Below the pieces are notes generated by a model. That model did not search any database and was not told the DNA's origin. It saw nothing but the letters and a program-made list of their open reading frames with translations. Positions 35,776-43,868 of a stretch of 64,000 nucleotides of DNA are shown one piece after another; position 1 is the stretch's first letter; every line of letters begins with the position of its first letter. The stretch is taken from positions 1-64,000 of the forward strand of contig CAZCTO010000013.1 of NCBI GenBank assembly GCA_964501725.1, in the 5' to 3' direction. This DNA comes from CAZCTO01 sp964501725 (GTDB lineage Bacteria; Bacillota; Clostridia; Saccharofermentanales; Saccharofermentanaceae). The translations under genes and the position numbers were made by a program.

Positions 35776-36888
35776 TTAGCCTTCATGCGTTGTTGTTTGC
35801 TTCTTGGTGGCATTTGAATTTGAAGGCACGGTTTTCTTGGTTTCAGATGGCTTAGTGGACTCAGACGTCTCGTCAGTCTCGGTAGGCGCGTCAGTCTCGG
35901 TAGGCGCGGCAGTCTCGGTAGGCGCGGCAGTCTCGGTAGGCGCGGCAGTCTCGGTAGGCGCGGCAGTCTCGGTAGGATCCTTGGAGCCGCTGGGATTCGA
36001 AGGTATTACAGTCGCATTCGAGTTCGAAGGCGGAGTTCCGTTGGTTTCCTTGGTACCGCTGGCGTTCTGGTCCGACCCGGACGGCCGGCTTGCGGTGCTG
36101 TTAGGATCCGGTGTTCCGGAGGTATCCGGCTTGTTCACTGTGACGTGTGTCTGATCCATTTCCCCGTCCTTCGCAAGAACGCGAATCAACTCGCCGAGCG
36201 GAGCGGACTTCACATTATCTACTGTCCACGGGCCGTTCTGGGCGGCGGACTGGTTGACGATCATCTGCATGCCGACGGAAAGACCGTTCTTCTTTGCGGT
36301 TTCGGATACGGTGCCATCATGAGAGTAGATTACATGGAATTGCATCTGAGAGCCTTCACCCTTGCCGGCCGTTTCCTTGAATACCTGTAACTGCGATTGA
36401 AGCTCGACATCCTTTTCGGGCATAACAACAGAAACGAGAACATCGGCAGCATCATCGTACCCATTCTCCTTAAGACAGATAACCCATTTGTCGACGGCTT
36501 CCTGCCATGTGAGCCCTTTATAATCTTCCTTGATCAGCAGACGGCTTGCATCTTCGTTCACTGCTTCGACATCCATGACAATCAAATCCTTATTCAGCGA
36601 AAACTGAAGACTGGGATTCACATCAACGGATAGTACGGCATAGGTTCGAGTCGCCAAAACGCTCTGAGAAATCAAAACACCGGCTACAATTGCGAAGAGT
36701 ATAGCAGCGATGGCGAGGATAGGACGGAAAAAATGACTCCTTACATGTGCCCTGTCATTTGGATTCAAAAGAGATACTTCCTCGCCAAGACGGAGACCTT
36801 GTCTGGGCGGAATTTTCACAAGACGACAATCTCGTGTAAAGACAATTGCATAAGCCGACTCAATGGATAATACGACACCACGGTTCAT
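35776..36888 (-). CDS. rsgI: RsgI-type anti-sigma factor
   Basis: A 370-residue membrane anti-sigma factor. The start at 36888 has GGAGG upstream and gives the typical RsgI N-terminal domain (MNRGVVLSIESAYAIVFTRD, LVKIP, LGEEV). A membrane helix follows at about 60-80. The extracytoplasmic domain starts SVLATRTYAVLSVDVNPSLQFSLN, the conserved autoproteolysis-type region of RsgI. The long C-terminal tail is rich in T, P, S and E and has a six-residue tandem repeat (APTETA). RsgI holds SigI inactive at the membrane until an outside signal releases it. The tail is a flexible stalk with no carbohydrate-binding module, unlike cellulolytic RsgIs. It overlaps sigI by four bases. Confidence 0.9.
   Translation of the reverse strand: MNRGVVLSIESAYAIVFTRDCRLVKIPPRQGLRLGEEVSLLNPNDRAHVRSHFFRPILAIAAILFAIVAGVLISQSVLATRTYAVLSVDVNPSLQFSLNKDLIVMDVEAVNEDASRLLIKEDYKGLTWQEAVDKWVICLKENGYDDAADVLVSVVMPEKDVELQSQLQVFKETAGKGEGSQMQFHVIYSHDGTVSETAKKNGLSVGMQMIVNQSAAQNGPWTVDNVKSAPLGELIRVLAKDGEMDQTHVTVNKPDTSGTPDPNSTASRPSGSDQNASGTKETNGTPPSNSNATVIPSNPSGSKDPTETAAPTETAAPTETAAPTETAAPTETDAPTETDETSESTKPSETKKTVPSNSNATKKQTTTHEG
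35881..35976 (-). repeat. 18-bp tandem repeat in rsgI
   Basis: About five copies of an 18-base unit reading GGTAGGCGCGGCAGTCTC on the plus strand, which encode the repeated hexapeptide APTETA in the RsgI stalk. Most copies are identical and the leftmost carries one change (GCGTCA). Copy number may vary between strains. Confidence 0.9.
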
Positions 36889-37628
36889 TGGGAGGCCTCC
36901 TTCTCGAGAATAGCTACATATGACCGGATCAGAAACAGGTCGCTCTGTAACAGTATGGCCAAAAAAATGATGCAAGAACGATGCTTATCGATCATTTTAA
37001 CGGAAGCATCTTTTTGCCGTGCCAGCTCGGAAACCGGCAAACGGCAGGTATCAATTGTCCTTGTAAACAGTTGCTTGTCATCTGCGAGTATTCTTGCCAT
37101 TTGTACGCAAAAGAGGAGTGTTTTGCGTTGCTTAGGGAAGTGATCTGCCAATTTGCCAATCGATAAACCGAATCTGGATAGTTGGTATTCCACCTCAATC
37201 ATCGAATCTTCCGATTCAATGTCTGCAAAAGCGACTCCGCTACGAGTATCTTCGATTCGATCCTCGTAAGGTGTCTGGCTTATGTCCATATCAGAAAAGC
37301 TTTGCTCCCGGCGCCCGGAAATTCTCAGTCTGCTCCAGTCGATCAGCTTATTCCGAATGATAATGGCTGCGTAACTCGGGAAGGGGATCTTCTTTGCCGG
37401 TGAGAATCTGTCAATCGCGGTATTAAATGCCTCGAGAGCCAGACTGTACTCATCTGAATTCTCAACCGAAATCGTGTAAGCATGCTTCCGCACAATTTTC
37501 TTGATCCAAGGAATACAACTCTCAATTATCTTCTCCCTGAGTTGTGAATCGCCCTGTTGTGCGCGAATTACAAGATCGTCGGAAATCGGTTGACCGTTAG
37601 GCACGTCCGTCATCCTTCCGGGGAGCAT
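36885..37628 (-). CDS. sigI: Alternative sigma factor SigI
   Basis: A sigma-70-family factor of about 247 residues starting MLPGRMTDVPNGQ; the ATG at 37628 is chosen because GAGGGG ends six bases before it. Region 2 includes WIKKIVRKHAYTISVENSDEY and FNTAIDRFSPAKKIPFPSYA, followed by IRNKLIDWSR, all typical of SigI. The C-terminal part ends in the SigI-specific helix-turn-helix (LPVSELARQKDASVKMIDKHR). The next gene, rsgI, overlaps by four bases, which is the standard operon. In Bacillus SigI responds to heat and envelope stress; in cellulolytic clostridia it responds to polysaccharides. The signal here is unknown. Confidence 0.93.
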   Translation of the reverse strand: MLPGRMTDVPNGQPISDDLVIRAQQGDSQLREKIIESCIPWIKKIVRKHAYTISVENSDEYSLALEAFNTAIDRFSPAKKIPFPSYAAIIIRNKLIDWSRLRISGRREQSFSDMDISQTPYEDRIEDTRSGVAFADIESEDSMIEVEYQLSRFGLSIGKLADHFPKQRKTLLFCVQMARILADDKQLFTRTIDTCRLPVSELARQKDASVKMIDKHRSCIIFLAILLQSDLFLIRSYVAILEKEASQ

Positions 37629-37647
37629 ACGCATCCCCTCACATATT

Positions 37648-37677
37648 AATACGAATCATACTCGCTTTTCGGGGGGG
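37648..37677 (-). promoter_or_regulatory. Candidate SigI-type promoter of sigI-rsgI
   Basis: On the minus strand a run of seven C (37677-37671) is followed after 17 bases by CGTATT (37653-37648). SigI-dependent promoters typically have a C-rich -35 element and a CGAA/CGTA-like -10, so autoregulation is plausible. The match is by eye. Confidence 0.35.
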
Positions 37678-37744
37678 ATTTAATAGAAATAAGACCAATG
37701 TTCACATTTACGTCACAAAAGGAGCGTTTATTTACAATTTTAGG

Positions 37745-37791
37745 TTGACAAATGCGAAAATGTGTATCATTGTATTAATTGAGCAATACAA
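37745..37791 (+). promoter_or_regulatory. Promoter region and dyad operator of the GntR gene
   Basis: A perfect -35 TTGACA (37745-37750) is followed by TATCAT or CATTGT as possible -10. The dyad TTGTATT (37770-37776) and AATACAA (37785-37791) with an eight-base centre overlaps the start-site region. YtrA-type GntR proteins repress their own operons through such dyads, so this is probably the operator. Confidence 0.5.
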
Positions 37792-37849
37792 AAAATGCGC
37801 GGTTTTTCAGACTGCTTAGTCGAGAGGGGTTTCTTGGAAAGGACTTATT

Positions 37850-38221
37850 GTGGAAAGTAAATTAGAGGGGCGTTCACCGCTCTATATTCAGCTTTTTGAG
37901 ATATTCAGAATGCAAATCGCAAGCGGTGCATGGACGATCGGCAGCCGGATCAAGAGTGTAAGAGATCTTGCAATGGAATGTGGGGTCAATCCGAATACGA
38001 TTCAGCGGGCGCTCGCGGAGATGGAACGCGAAAAACTGGTGTTGACTGAGCGTACCAAAGGGCGCCGCGTAACCCAGAACAGAGAAACGGTATTGAAGCT
38101 GCGCCGAGACTTAGCGGAAGAGGCCCTTGGCAGTTATGTGCAACAGATGCACAAGATCGGCTTTATTCAAAGTGAGATTCTGAAAATGACCGCCGACTAT
38201 TTGAGAAAAGGAGCCGAGTAA
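37850..38221 (+). CDS. GntR-family regulator, YtrA subfamily
   Basis: A 123-residue regulator starting at GTG, with GGAAAGGA about eight bases upstream. The N-terminal winged helix has PLYIQLFEIFRMQIASGAW, SVRDLAMECGVNPNTIQRAL and a wing ending KGRRVTQN. The short C-terminal part of about 45 residues is typical of the YtrA subfamily, which lacks a large ligand domain. Such regulators normally sit with ABC transporter genes; here the downstream gene, three bases away, is a CCA-adding enzyme, which is unusual. A dyad in front of the gene suggests autorepression. Confidence 0.92.
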   Translation: MESKLEGRSPLYIQLFEIFRMQIASGAWTIGSRIKSVRDLAMECGVNPNTIQRALAEMEREKLVLTERTKGRRVTQNRETVLKLRRDLAEEALGSYVQQMHKIGFIQSEILKMTADYLRKGAE

Positions 38222-38224
38222 TAG

Positions 38225-39598
38225 ATGCGCCGGATTCTGCAAACCGACTACCAAACCGGAATTCCCGAAAATGTCAGAGACTGTATGACCGCGCTTAAAG
38301 TTGCCGGCTTTGAAGTTTACCTTGTCGGCGGGGCTGTCAGAGATTTCCTTATGGGAAGGATACCGCTTGATTTTGACCTGGCTACCGATGCGATTCCCGA
38401 CCAAATTATGGAAGTGTTTTCCGGTTATAAAACGGTTGCCGCGGGGGTTAAGCACGGAACGGTTGCGGTCATCATACACGGAGAGGCCGTTGAGATTACG
38501 ACGTTTCGAATCGAGGGAAAATACTCAGACAGCAGGCGACCTGACTCCGTAACGTTTTCGAGATCTCTGGAAGCGGATGTTCTCCGGAGGGATTTTACGA
38601 TCAACTCACTTGCCATGGATTCGGATGGCCGGGTACTTGATTTCACGGGAGGTCTTGAAGATCTTCAAAACGGGATCCTGCGCGCGGTCGGAGTCCCGGA
38701 CCTGCGGTTCGGAGAAGACGCATTGCGAATAATGCGTGCACTTCGTATTGCCTCCCTCATGGATTTGTCGATTGAAGCGAACACGGGTGCGGCAATCATC
38801 AGATGTCGTGAGATGTTGCGTAACATCGCAGCCGAGAGAGTCTGGCACGAATTTACCGGTATTGTCTGCGGCCAAAATGTCCGCAGGATCATGGACGAGT
38901 ATTTTGATGTTTTTGCCGTTATCATTCCCGAGATGGTTCCGATGCGTCATTTTGATCAACACAGTCCATACCATCGGTACGACGTGTGGGAGCATACACT
39001 TCGGGTAATGGAAAACTTACCCGGTGATGAGACACTTCGTCTTGCGGCACTTTTTCATGATATCGGGAAGCCCTCGACTTTTACCGTCGGGTCTGACGGC
39101 ATCGGGCACTTCTACGGGCATGAAGCGAAAGGAAGCGCAATCGCGGAGGAAGTGCTGGGCAGGCTGAAATGTGATTCAAAAACCAGAAAAGCAGTCATTG
39201 ATATAGTGAAATTGCATTGCGTGCCGATTGATCCTGACGAGAAAATGATTAAACGCAGACTGAACCAGCATGGAAAAGTTCTCATCAGTCAACTGCTTGA
39301 ACTTAAACTCGCCGACGTCAGCGCTCAGGCGGAGTCGCTTGCCTGCCGGAAGGATGTTGTCCGCCTGACAATGAAAATGACTGCGGAGATCATCGAGAAG
39401 GGCGAGTGCTTTTCGCTCTCAGATCTGGCCATAAACGGACAGGATCTCATTGGTTTGGGAATGAAACGCGGTAAAGAAATCGGAGAGATCCTTGCGTTTC
39501 TCCTGGAAAAGGTGATTCGTAAAGAAGTTTCCAATGAGAAAGAAGCGCTGATAAGGCTTGCTGTTGAGCGGCTTCGGGGAGAGCAATCACACGAATAA
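38225..39598 (+). CDS. cca: CCA-adding enzyme / tRNA nucleotidyltransferase with HD domain
   Basis: A 457-residue class II nucleotidyltransferase that builds or repairs the 3' CCA end of tRNA. The nucleotidyltransferase motif is LVGGAVRDFLMGRIPLDFDL (33-52), with catalytic DFD at 49-51. The RRDFTIN segment, an RNA-binding/fingers region and a C-terminal HD domain (LAALFHDIGKP, His278-Asp279, then HEAKGS) follow. AAAGGAG lies 11 bases before the ATG. Discrimination between CCA-adding and poly(A) polymerase activity is not possible by eye. The tRNA-Ala in this window already encodes CCA, so a repair role is at least part of its job. Cotranscribed with the GntR gene. Confidence 0.93.
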   Translation: MRRILQTDYQTGIPENVRDCMTALKVAGFEVYLVGGAVRDFLMGRIPLDFDLATDAIPDQIMEVFSGYKTVAAGVKHGTVAVIIHGEAVEITTFRIEGKYSDSRRPDSVTFSRSLEADVLRRDFTINSLAMDSDGRVLDFTGGLEDLQNGILRAVGVPDLRFGEDALRIMRALRIASLMDLSIEANTGAAIIRCREMLRNIAAERVWHEFTGIVCGQNVRRIMDEYFDVFAVIIPEMVPMRHFDQHSPYHRYDVWEHTLRVMENLPGDETLRLAALFHDIGKPSTFTVGSDGIGHFYGHEAKGSAIAEEVLGRLKCDSKTRKAVIDIVKLHCVPIDPDEKMIKRRLNQHGKVLISQLLELKLADVSAQAESLACRKDVVRLTMKMTAEIIEKGECFSLSDLAINGQDLIGLGMKRGKEIGEILAFLLEKVIRKEVSNEKEALIRLAVERLRGEQSHE

Positions 39599-39729
39599 AC
39601 TACCGGTTCGGATTGTGAAACAATGTGACAATAAAAGGAATTTAATGTGGACGCTTTGAATTTTATGTGCTAAAATACAGTTACAGAGGATATGTCTCTT
39701 TTCTTGACCGCACAGCGGGGGTGACGAGT

Positions 39730-40380
39730 ATGAAAACGCGTAAAGGTTTTACAATGATTGAGTTGATGGTATCCATCGCGATCATGCTGATTTTAACAGG
39801 CGCAATGACCGTATCCGTGGTTACTTATCTCCAGAAAACAGAAGTTGCCAAGCAAAAAGTGCAAATGCATCAGGATAAGTTTGATATTGCAAGAGCGCAG
39901 GTAGACGGACTTTTGGGATCGGGCGGTGTTGTTACGACTTCGACTCCGACACCGACACCGACAGGCGCAGGGGGAACTCTGCCGACGCCGTCTCCGACGA
40001 CAGTGCCGCCGCCTCCGCCGCCGACAGCTGCTGCCACCCCGACGCCGACTCCTTCTCCAACGCCGACTCCCGGAACGCCGACATTGTTTCCTAATGCAAA
40101 TGAGGCGCAAATTCAAAAATTGAATCACGATGCGCCTTATGAGTACAGTGCAATCTTAGGTGTGAAATCATCATATTCATATACGACTTTATGGACTATT
40201 GTTGTACCCGAAGGAACAATCAATGTGAAATATTGGTATAACTGCACAATTGAATCAATCGTCGGTAATACTGTTACCATTAAGGTCGATCCTTGGATCG
40301 GTAATCCTGCGATAAAGGTGGACTACAACGGAAAAAAGAGCTTTTGGGAGGCGACTGTCACAAATATCGTAGCGAAGTAA
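39730..40380 (+). CDS. Orphan prepilin-like protein with Thr/Pro linker
   Basis: A 216-residue protein starting MKTRKG; GGGGGTGA lies upstream at good spacing. Residues KG|FTMIELMVSIAIMLIL match the type IV prepilin cleavage and methylation site, with Glu at mature position 5. Instead of a standard pilin head, the helix leads into a linker of about 50 residues made of T, P, S and A. A C-terminal beta-rich domain of about 85 residues follows (YSYTTLWTIVVPEG, TVTIKVDPW, SFWEATVTNIV). No pilus assembly genes or prepilin peptidase lie nearby. It may be a minor pseudopilin using machinery encoded elsewhere. A terminator follows. Confidence 0.82.
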   Translation: MKTRKGFTMIELMVSIAIMLILTGAMTVSVVTYLQKTEVAKQKVQMHQDKFDIARAQVDGLLGSGGVVTTSTPTPTPTGAGGTLPTPSPTTVPPPPPPTAAATPTPTPSPTPTPGTPTLFPNANEAQIQKLNHDAPYEYSAILGVKSSYSYTTLWTIVVPEGTINVKYWYNCTIESIVGNTVTIKVDPWIGNPAIKVDYNGKKSFWEATVTNIVAK

Positions 40381-40410
40381 CTTTTGAGAAGTGCGTAAGA
40401 TCTTTTCTCA

Positions 40411-40442
40411 GAAGCCCGGAACTTATTCCGGGCTTCTTTTTT
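40411..40442 (+). terminator. Rho-independent terminator after the prepilin gene
   Basis: Stem GAAGCCCGGA (40411-40420) and TCCGGGCTTC (40427-40436), loop of six, followed by a run of six T (40437-40442). Classic form. Confidence 0.92.
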
Positions 40443-40504
40443 GCCTAAAAACCATCAATCATGGTAAAATAACTAATAATTTACTTGAACGGGAGAGAAC
40501 ATAA

Positions 40505-41374
40505 TTGAAGATTGCAGAAATATTTCGCGCCAAGCCGATAACCCTGTCGTTTGAGGTTTTTCCGCCGAAGACGGACGATGCCTACGATTCGGTTGCCCAG
40601 GCGGTCACGGCGCTGTCGTTTCTGGCTCCCGACTATATGTCTGTCACTTACGGCGCCGGGGGCGGTACGTCCAAGAACACCGTTCGCATTGCCAGTGAAA
40701 TCCAGAAGAATCTTCACACCACGGCACTGGCGCATCTGACGTGTGTCAATTCCACCGGGGCAGATGTGAAAGGAATTCTTGCGCAGCTGAAGGACAACGG
40801 CATAGAAAATGTTCTCGCGCTTCGCGGCGACCGGCCTTCCGGTCCTTCGGACGGCGCCCGCCCGGATGAGTATCGATATGCCTATCAACTGATAAGCGAC
40901 ATCCGGGCAGCCGGCGACTTCTGTATCGGTGCGGCATGCTATCCGGAGGGACACGTTGAAAGCGTAAGCCTGGAGGAAGATCTGATCCATTTACGCGAGA
41001 AGGTGCAAAGCGGCGTCGATTTTCTGGTCACGCAGATGTTTTTCGAGAACAGATCGATGTATTCCTTTATGGACAGAGCCGCACAGAAGGGTATATCCGT
41101 ACCGGTCACGGTCGGTATTATGCCGGTGATCTCATCGAAGTCCATTCGCAGAATGGTTGATCTTTCCGGAACTTCACTGACCCCGCGCCTGAATTCAATT
41201 CTCGAAAAATGGGGAGATGATCCCGATGCGATGATGCAGGCCGGCATTATTCACGCGTCCGAGCAGATCGTCGATTTAGTGAGTAACGGTATTCGCGGAA
41301 TTCACATATACACGATGAATAAGCCCGAAGTAGCACAGGCGATATATAAAAATATCCGTTTTCTCATTCACTGA
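40505..41374 (+). CDS. metF: Methylenetetrahydrofolate reductase
   Basis: A 289-residue flavoprotein that reduces 5,10-methylene- to 5-methyl-tetrahydrofolate for methionine synthesis or, in acetogens, the Wood-Ljungdahl pathway. The start is a TTG with GGGAGAG seven bases upstream. Family motifs: SFEVFPPKTDDAY (15-27), YMSVTYGAGGG, ALRGDRP, a Q-rich VTQMFFEN segment and the C-terminal GIHIYTMNKPE. It stands alone after a terminator. Its stop codon directly abuts the stop of the convergent transporter gene, with no bases between, so there is no room for a separate terminator. Confidence 0.95.
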   Translation: MKIAEIFRAKPITLSFEVFPPKTDDAYDSVAQAVTALSFLAPDYMSVTYGAGGGTSKNTVRIASEIQKNLHTTALAHLTCVNSTGADVKGILAQLKDNGIENVLALRGDRPSGPSDGARPDEYRYAYQLISDIRAAGDFCIGAACYPEGHVESVSLEEDLIHLREKVQSGVDFLVTQMFFENRSMYSFMDRAAQKGISVPVTVGIMPVISSKSIRRMVDLSGTSLTPRLNSILEKWGDDPDAMMQAGIIHASEQIVDLVSNGIRGIHIYTMNKPEVAQAIYKNIRFLIH

Positions 41375-43030
41375 TTAATCGCTTGCTGAAGGAGGTCCTT
41401 TCTTCTCAGCCGCGATTAATCGCTGTGTTACGATAGTTTGAGGCGAACGGAAAACATCGGAAATCATCCCTGTCTCAACAATTCTGCCTTCATCCATTAC
41501 GGCAATCCGGTTGCAAACGGCACGGATTACCCGGAGGTCGTGCGATATAAACAGAAATGCGATACCCTTCTTTTGATTGATTTCCCAAATGAGTTTCAGA
41601 ATTTGTGTCTGGACCGAAACATCGAGTGCGGAAACCGGTTCGTCCGCAACAATCAACGAAGGGGAGAGCATTAAGCTCATGCCCAACGCCACACGTTGCC
41701 GTTGCCCGCCGGAAAGCTGGTGCGGGTAATATCCGAGGTATTTTCTGGGCATACCGACATCATCCATCATGGTGAGCACCTTCTGCTTACGTTCGGTACG
41801 AGAATACAAGTGATTCACACGCAGAGGCTCTTCCAGGAGCCATCCGATTGTTTTATTCGGATTCAATGAATTGTACGGATCCTGGAAAACCAGTCCGACC
41901 GATACTTTTTTCTGTTTTTGCCCCTTGGAAAAATCGGAATAAAGCACTTCGTTCTGATAGATCTGACCGGATGTACCCGGAAGAAGGCCGGTGATCACGC
42001 GCGCCAAGGTTGTTTTCCCGCAACCGCTGGAACCTACAAGGCCCATGATTTCTCCCGGAAAAATTTTGAGCGAAACATCTGACAGTACGCTTATCTCTTC
42101 GTATTTACGCTTAAAGATGCCTCCGCCATAACCGGCATGAAGGTTTTGCGTACGAAGCAGCGGAACCATTCCGGGTAAGTCGATTGATGTGGGAGAAGCA
42201 TTCCTGCGCTTTACGGTGAAGGATGCATCCCGAAGCAAAGCTACCGTATGAGGATGCTTGGGGGCATGAAGCAGCTCCCCGGGAGAGTCAATTTCGACGA
42301 TGCGCTTGTTATGAAGTACCGCGATCCGGTCACAGAACGACTCGAGTAGCGTTAAGTCATGTGATATGAATAGTACAGATAAGTTAAAGCTCAAACTGAT
42401 TCTTCGGAGCTGGTCCAGAATTTGTGCTTGTGTCACTGTATCCAGTGATGTTGTGGGTTCATCGGCAATCAGGAGTGCCGGTTTCAGAAGTAATGTTCCG
42501 GCGATCAGTGCGCGTTGCCTTTGGCCGCCGGACAGTTGATGCGGAAAAGAATGATAAATGCGTTCAGGATTATGGAAACCGATATTAGCGAGCATTTCCA
42601 GTATTCTTTCCTTGCACTGTGACTTGGAAGGACGGCCTTGTTCCGGATCTTTATGCGCTGTGATGACTTCAGTCAGATGATTTCCGATAGTCATCAGCGG
42701 ATTCAGCGATGCGAGGGGCTCCTGAAAAATCATTCCGATCTTTTTGCCGAGGAGATGTCTGCGTTCGTTCGGGGAAATAGTAAGGAGATCTGTTCCCTGA
42801 AACATGATTTTGCCGCTTGTGATTTGGGCGACTTCGGGAAGAAGACCGGCAACAGCCAGAGCGGTCATTGTCTTTCCCGACCCCGAGTCTCCGACAATCC
42901 CGAGAATTTCACCCTCGCGAAGATCAAAAGACAGCTTCGAAAGCACCGAGTTTTTCGCGGTGGATCCGGACGGCGGGAAAGAGAGTGAAAGCGATTCGAC
43001 CCGAAGCAGGGGATCGGGATTGTACTTCAT
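41375..43030 (-). CDS. Oligopeptide ABC transporter ATPase, DppD-DppF-like fusion
   Basis: A 551-residue protein with two complete nucleotide-binding domains. The first has GDSGSGKTMTA, LSGGQRQRALIAG and IADEPTTSLD. The second, from about 290, has GSSGCGKTTLARV, LSGGQRQRVALG and VADEPVSALD. It thus combines in one chain the DppD and DppF ATPases that are normally separate. It powers uptake of peptides or other solutes through the two permeases encoded upstream, overlapping the DppC-like gene by four bases. Last gene of a four-gene minus-strand operon. Confidence 0.94.
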   Translation of the reverse strand: MKYNPDPLLRVESLSLSFPPSGSTAKNSVLSKLSFDLREGEILGIVGDSGSGKTMTALAVAGLLPEVAQITSGKIMFQGTDLLTISPNERRHLLGKKIGMIFQEPLASLNPLMTIGNHLTEVITAHKDPEQGRPSKSQCKERILEMLANIGFHNPERIYHSFPHQLSGGQRQRALIAGTLLLKPALLIADEPTTSLDTVTQAQILDQLRRISLSFNLSVLFISHDLTLLESFCDRIAVLHNKRIVEIDSPGELLHAPKHPHTVALLRDASFTVKRRNASPTSIDLPGMVPLLRTQNLHAGYGGGIFKRKYEEISVLSDVSLKIFPGEIMGLVGSSGCGKTTLARVITGLLPGTSGQIYQNEVLYSDFSKGQKQKKVSVGLVFQDPYNSLNPNKTIGWLLEEPLRVNHLYSRTERKQKVLTMMDDVGMPRKYLGYYPHQLSGGQRQRVALGMSLMLSPSLIVADEPVSALDVSVQTQILKLIWEINQKKGIAFLFISHDLRVIRAVCNRIAVMDEGRIVETGMISDVFRSPQTIVTQRLIAAEKKGPPSASD

Positions 43031-43860
43031 GAGCGAGCACCTCCCGAACCGTATCGCAAGCTGATACCTTCACTCAGAAAGTACAGCCCGAGTACATAAA
43101 TAATCAGGAAAACGGAGGGAAATACTATCGTCCAGGGAGCATACGTTATGAAACTGTGGGCATCTTTCAGCATTTTCCCCCAGCTGGTAAAGGGCGGCTG
43201 AACTCCGAGCCCGAGATAACTCATCCCCGCTTCTGCGAGTGCCATATTCGCCATGCCGACGACGATCGCCGGACTAAGCTGAGGCAGCAAGCCCGGAAAT
43301 AAGTGAACAAATAAAAGTCTATAGGGCTTGACCCCGATCATAGATGCCTGCAGGATATACTCGCGGTCTTTTAATTGTCGGATTCCGGTCCGGATAACTC
43401 TTGCGTAACTCGGGGCAAATACAATTCCGAGCGCAAAAATGATGTTAAATACGCCCGGGCCCTGAATTGCTACAAAAACCAGCGCCAGCAAAATGCCCGG
43501 GAAGGCCATGATGGAGTCAGACATAAGCATCACGATATTGTCGACAATCCCGCCGACATATCCCGCGACGGAGCCCATAATCACACCCAAAAAAAGCGCA
43601 ATGGCTATGCCCAGAATCGACACCATAACCGTGAGTTGAGAACCTCTGAATGTACGGCTGAGAACATCTCGTCCCAGATCATCGGTTCCGAACCAGTGGG
43701 AGGAGGAAGGAGCAGAAAGTTTCTCCGAAGCATTCACCGCGGTTGGGCTGTACGGCAGAAAGAAAAATGAATAAAGCAGAACAAACAGAATAATTCCGGC
43801 ACAAAGATAGCCGACAATTAAATACTTTCTGTGTGTGGGAAGTCGATTTTCTTTTGCCAT
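43027..43860 (-). CDS. Oligopeptide ABC transporter permease, DppC-like
   Basis: A 277-residue inner-membrane permease with six predicted helices. Family signatures are HWFGTDDLGRDVLSR near 55-70 and the EAA-type loop YILQASMIGVKPYRLLFVHL, followed by PQLSPAIVV and the ending AEAGMSYLGLGVQPPFTSWG. It pairs with the DppB-like permease whose gene ends eight bases upstream. Confidence 0.95.
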   Translation of the reverse strand: MAKENRLPTHRKYLIVGYLCAGIILFVLLYSFFFLPYSPTAVNASEKLSAPSSSHWFGTDDLGRDVLSRTFRGSQLTVMVSILGIAIALFLGVIMGSVAGYVGGIVDNIVMLMSDSIMAFPGILLALVFVAIQGPGVFNIIFALGIVFAPSYARVIRTGIRQLKDREYILQASMIGVKPYRLLFVHLFPGLLPQLSPAIVVGMANMALAEAGMSYLGLGVQPPFTSWGKMLKDAHSFITYAPWTIVFPSVFLIIYVLGLYFLSEGISLRYGSGGARS

Positions 43861-43868
43861 TCTTCTAC

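Noticed and set aside
35881..35976. 18-bp tandem repeat as an intergenic or mobile-element repeat
   Set aside because: It is in frame within rsgI and encodes the APTETA stalk.
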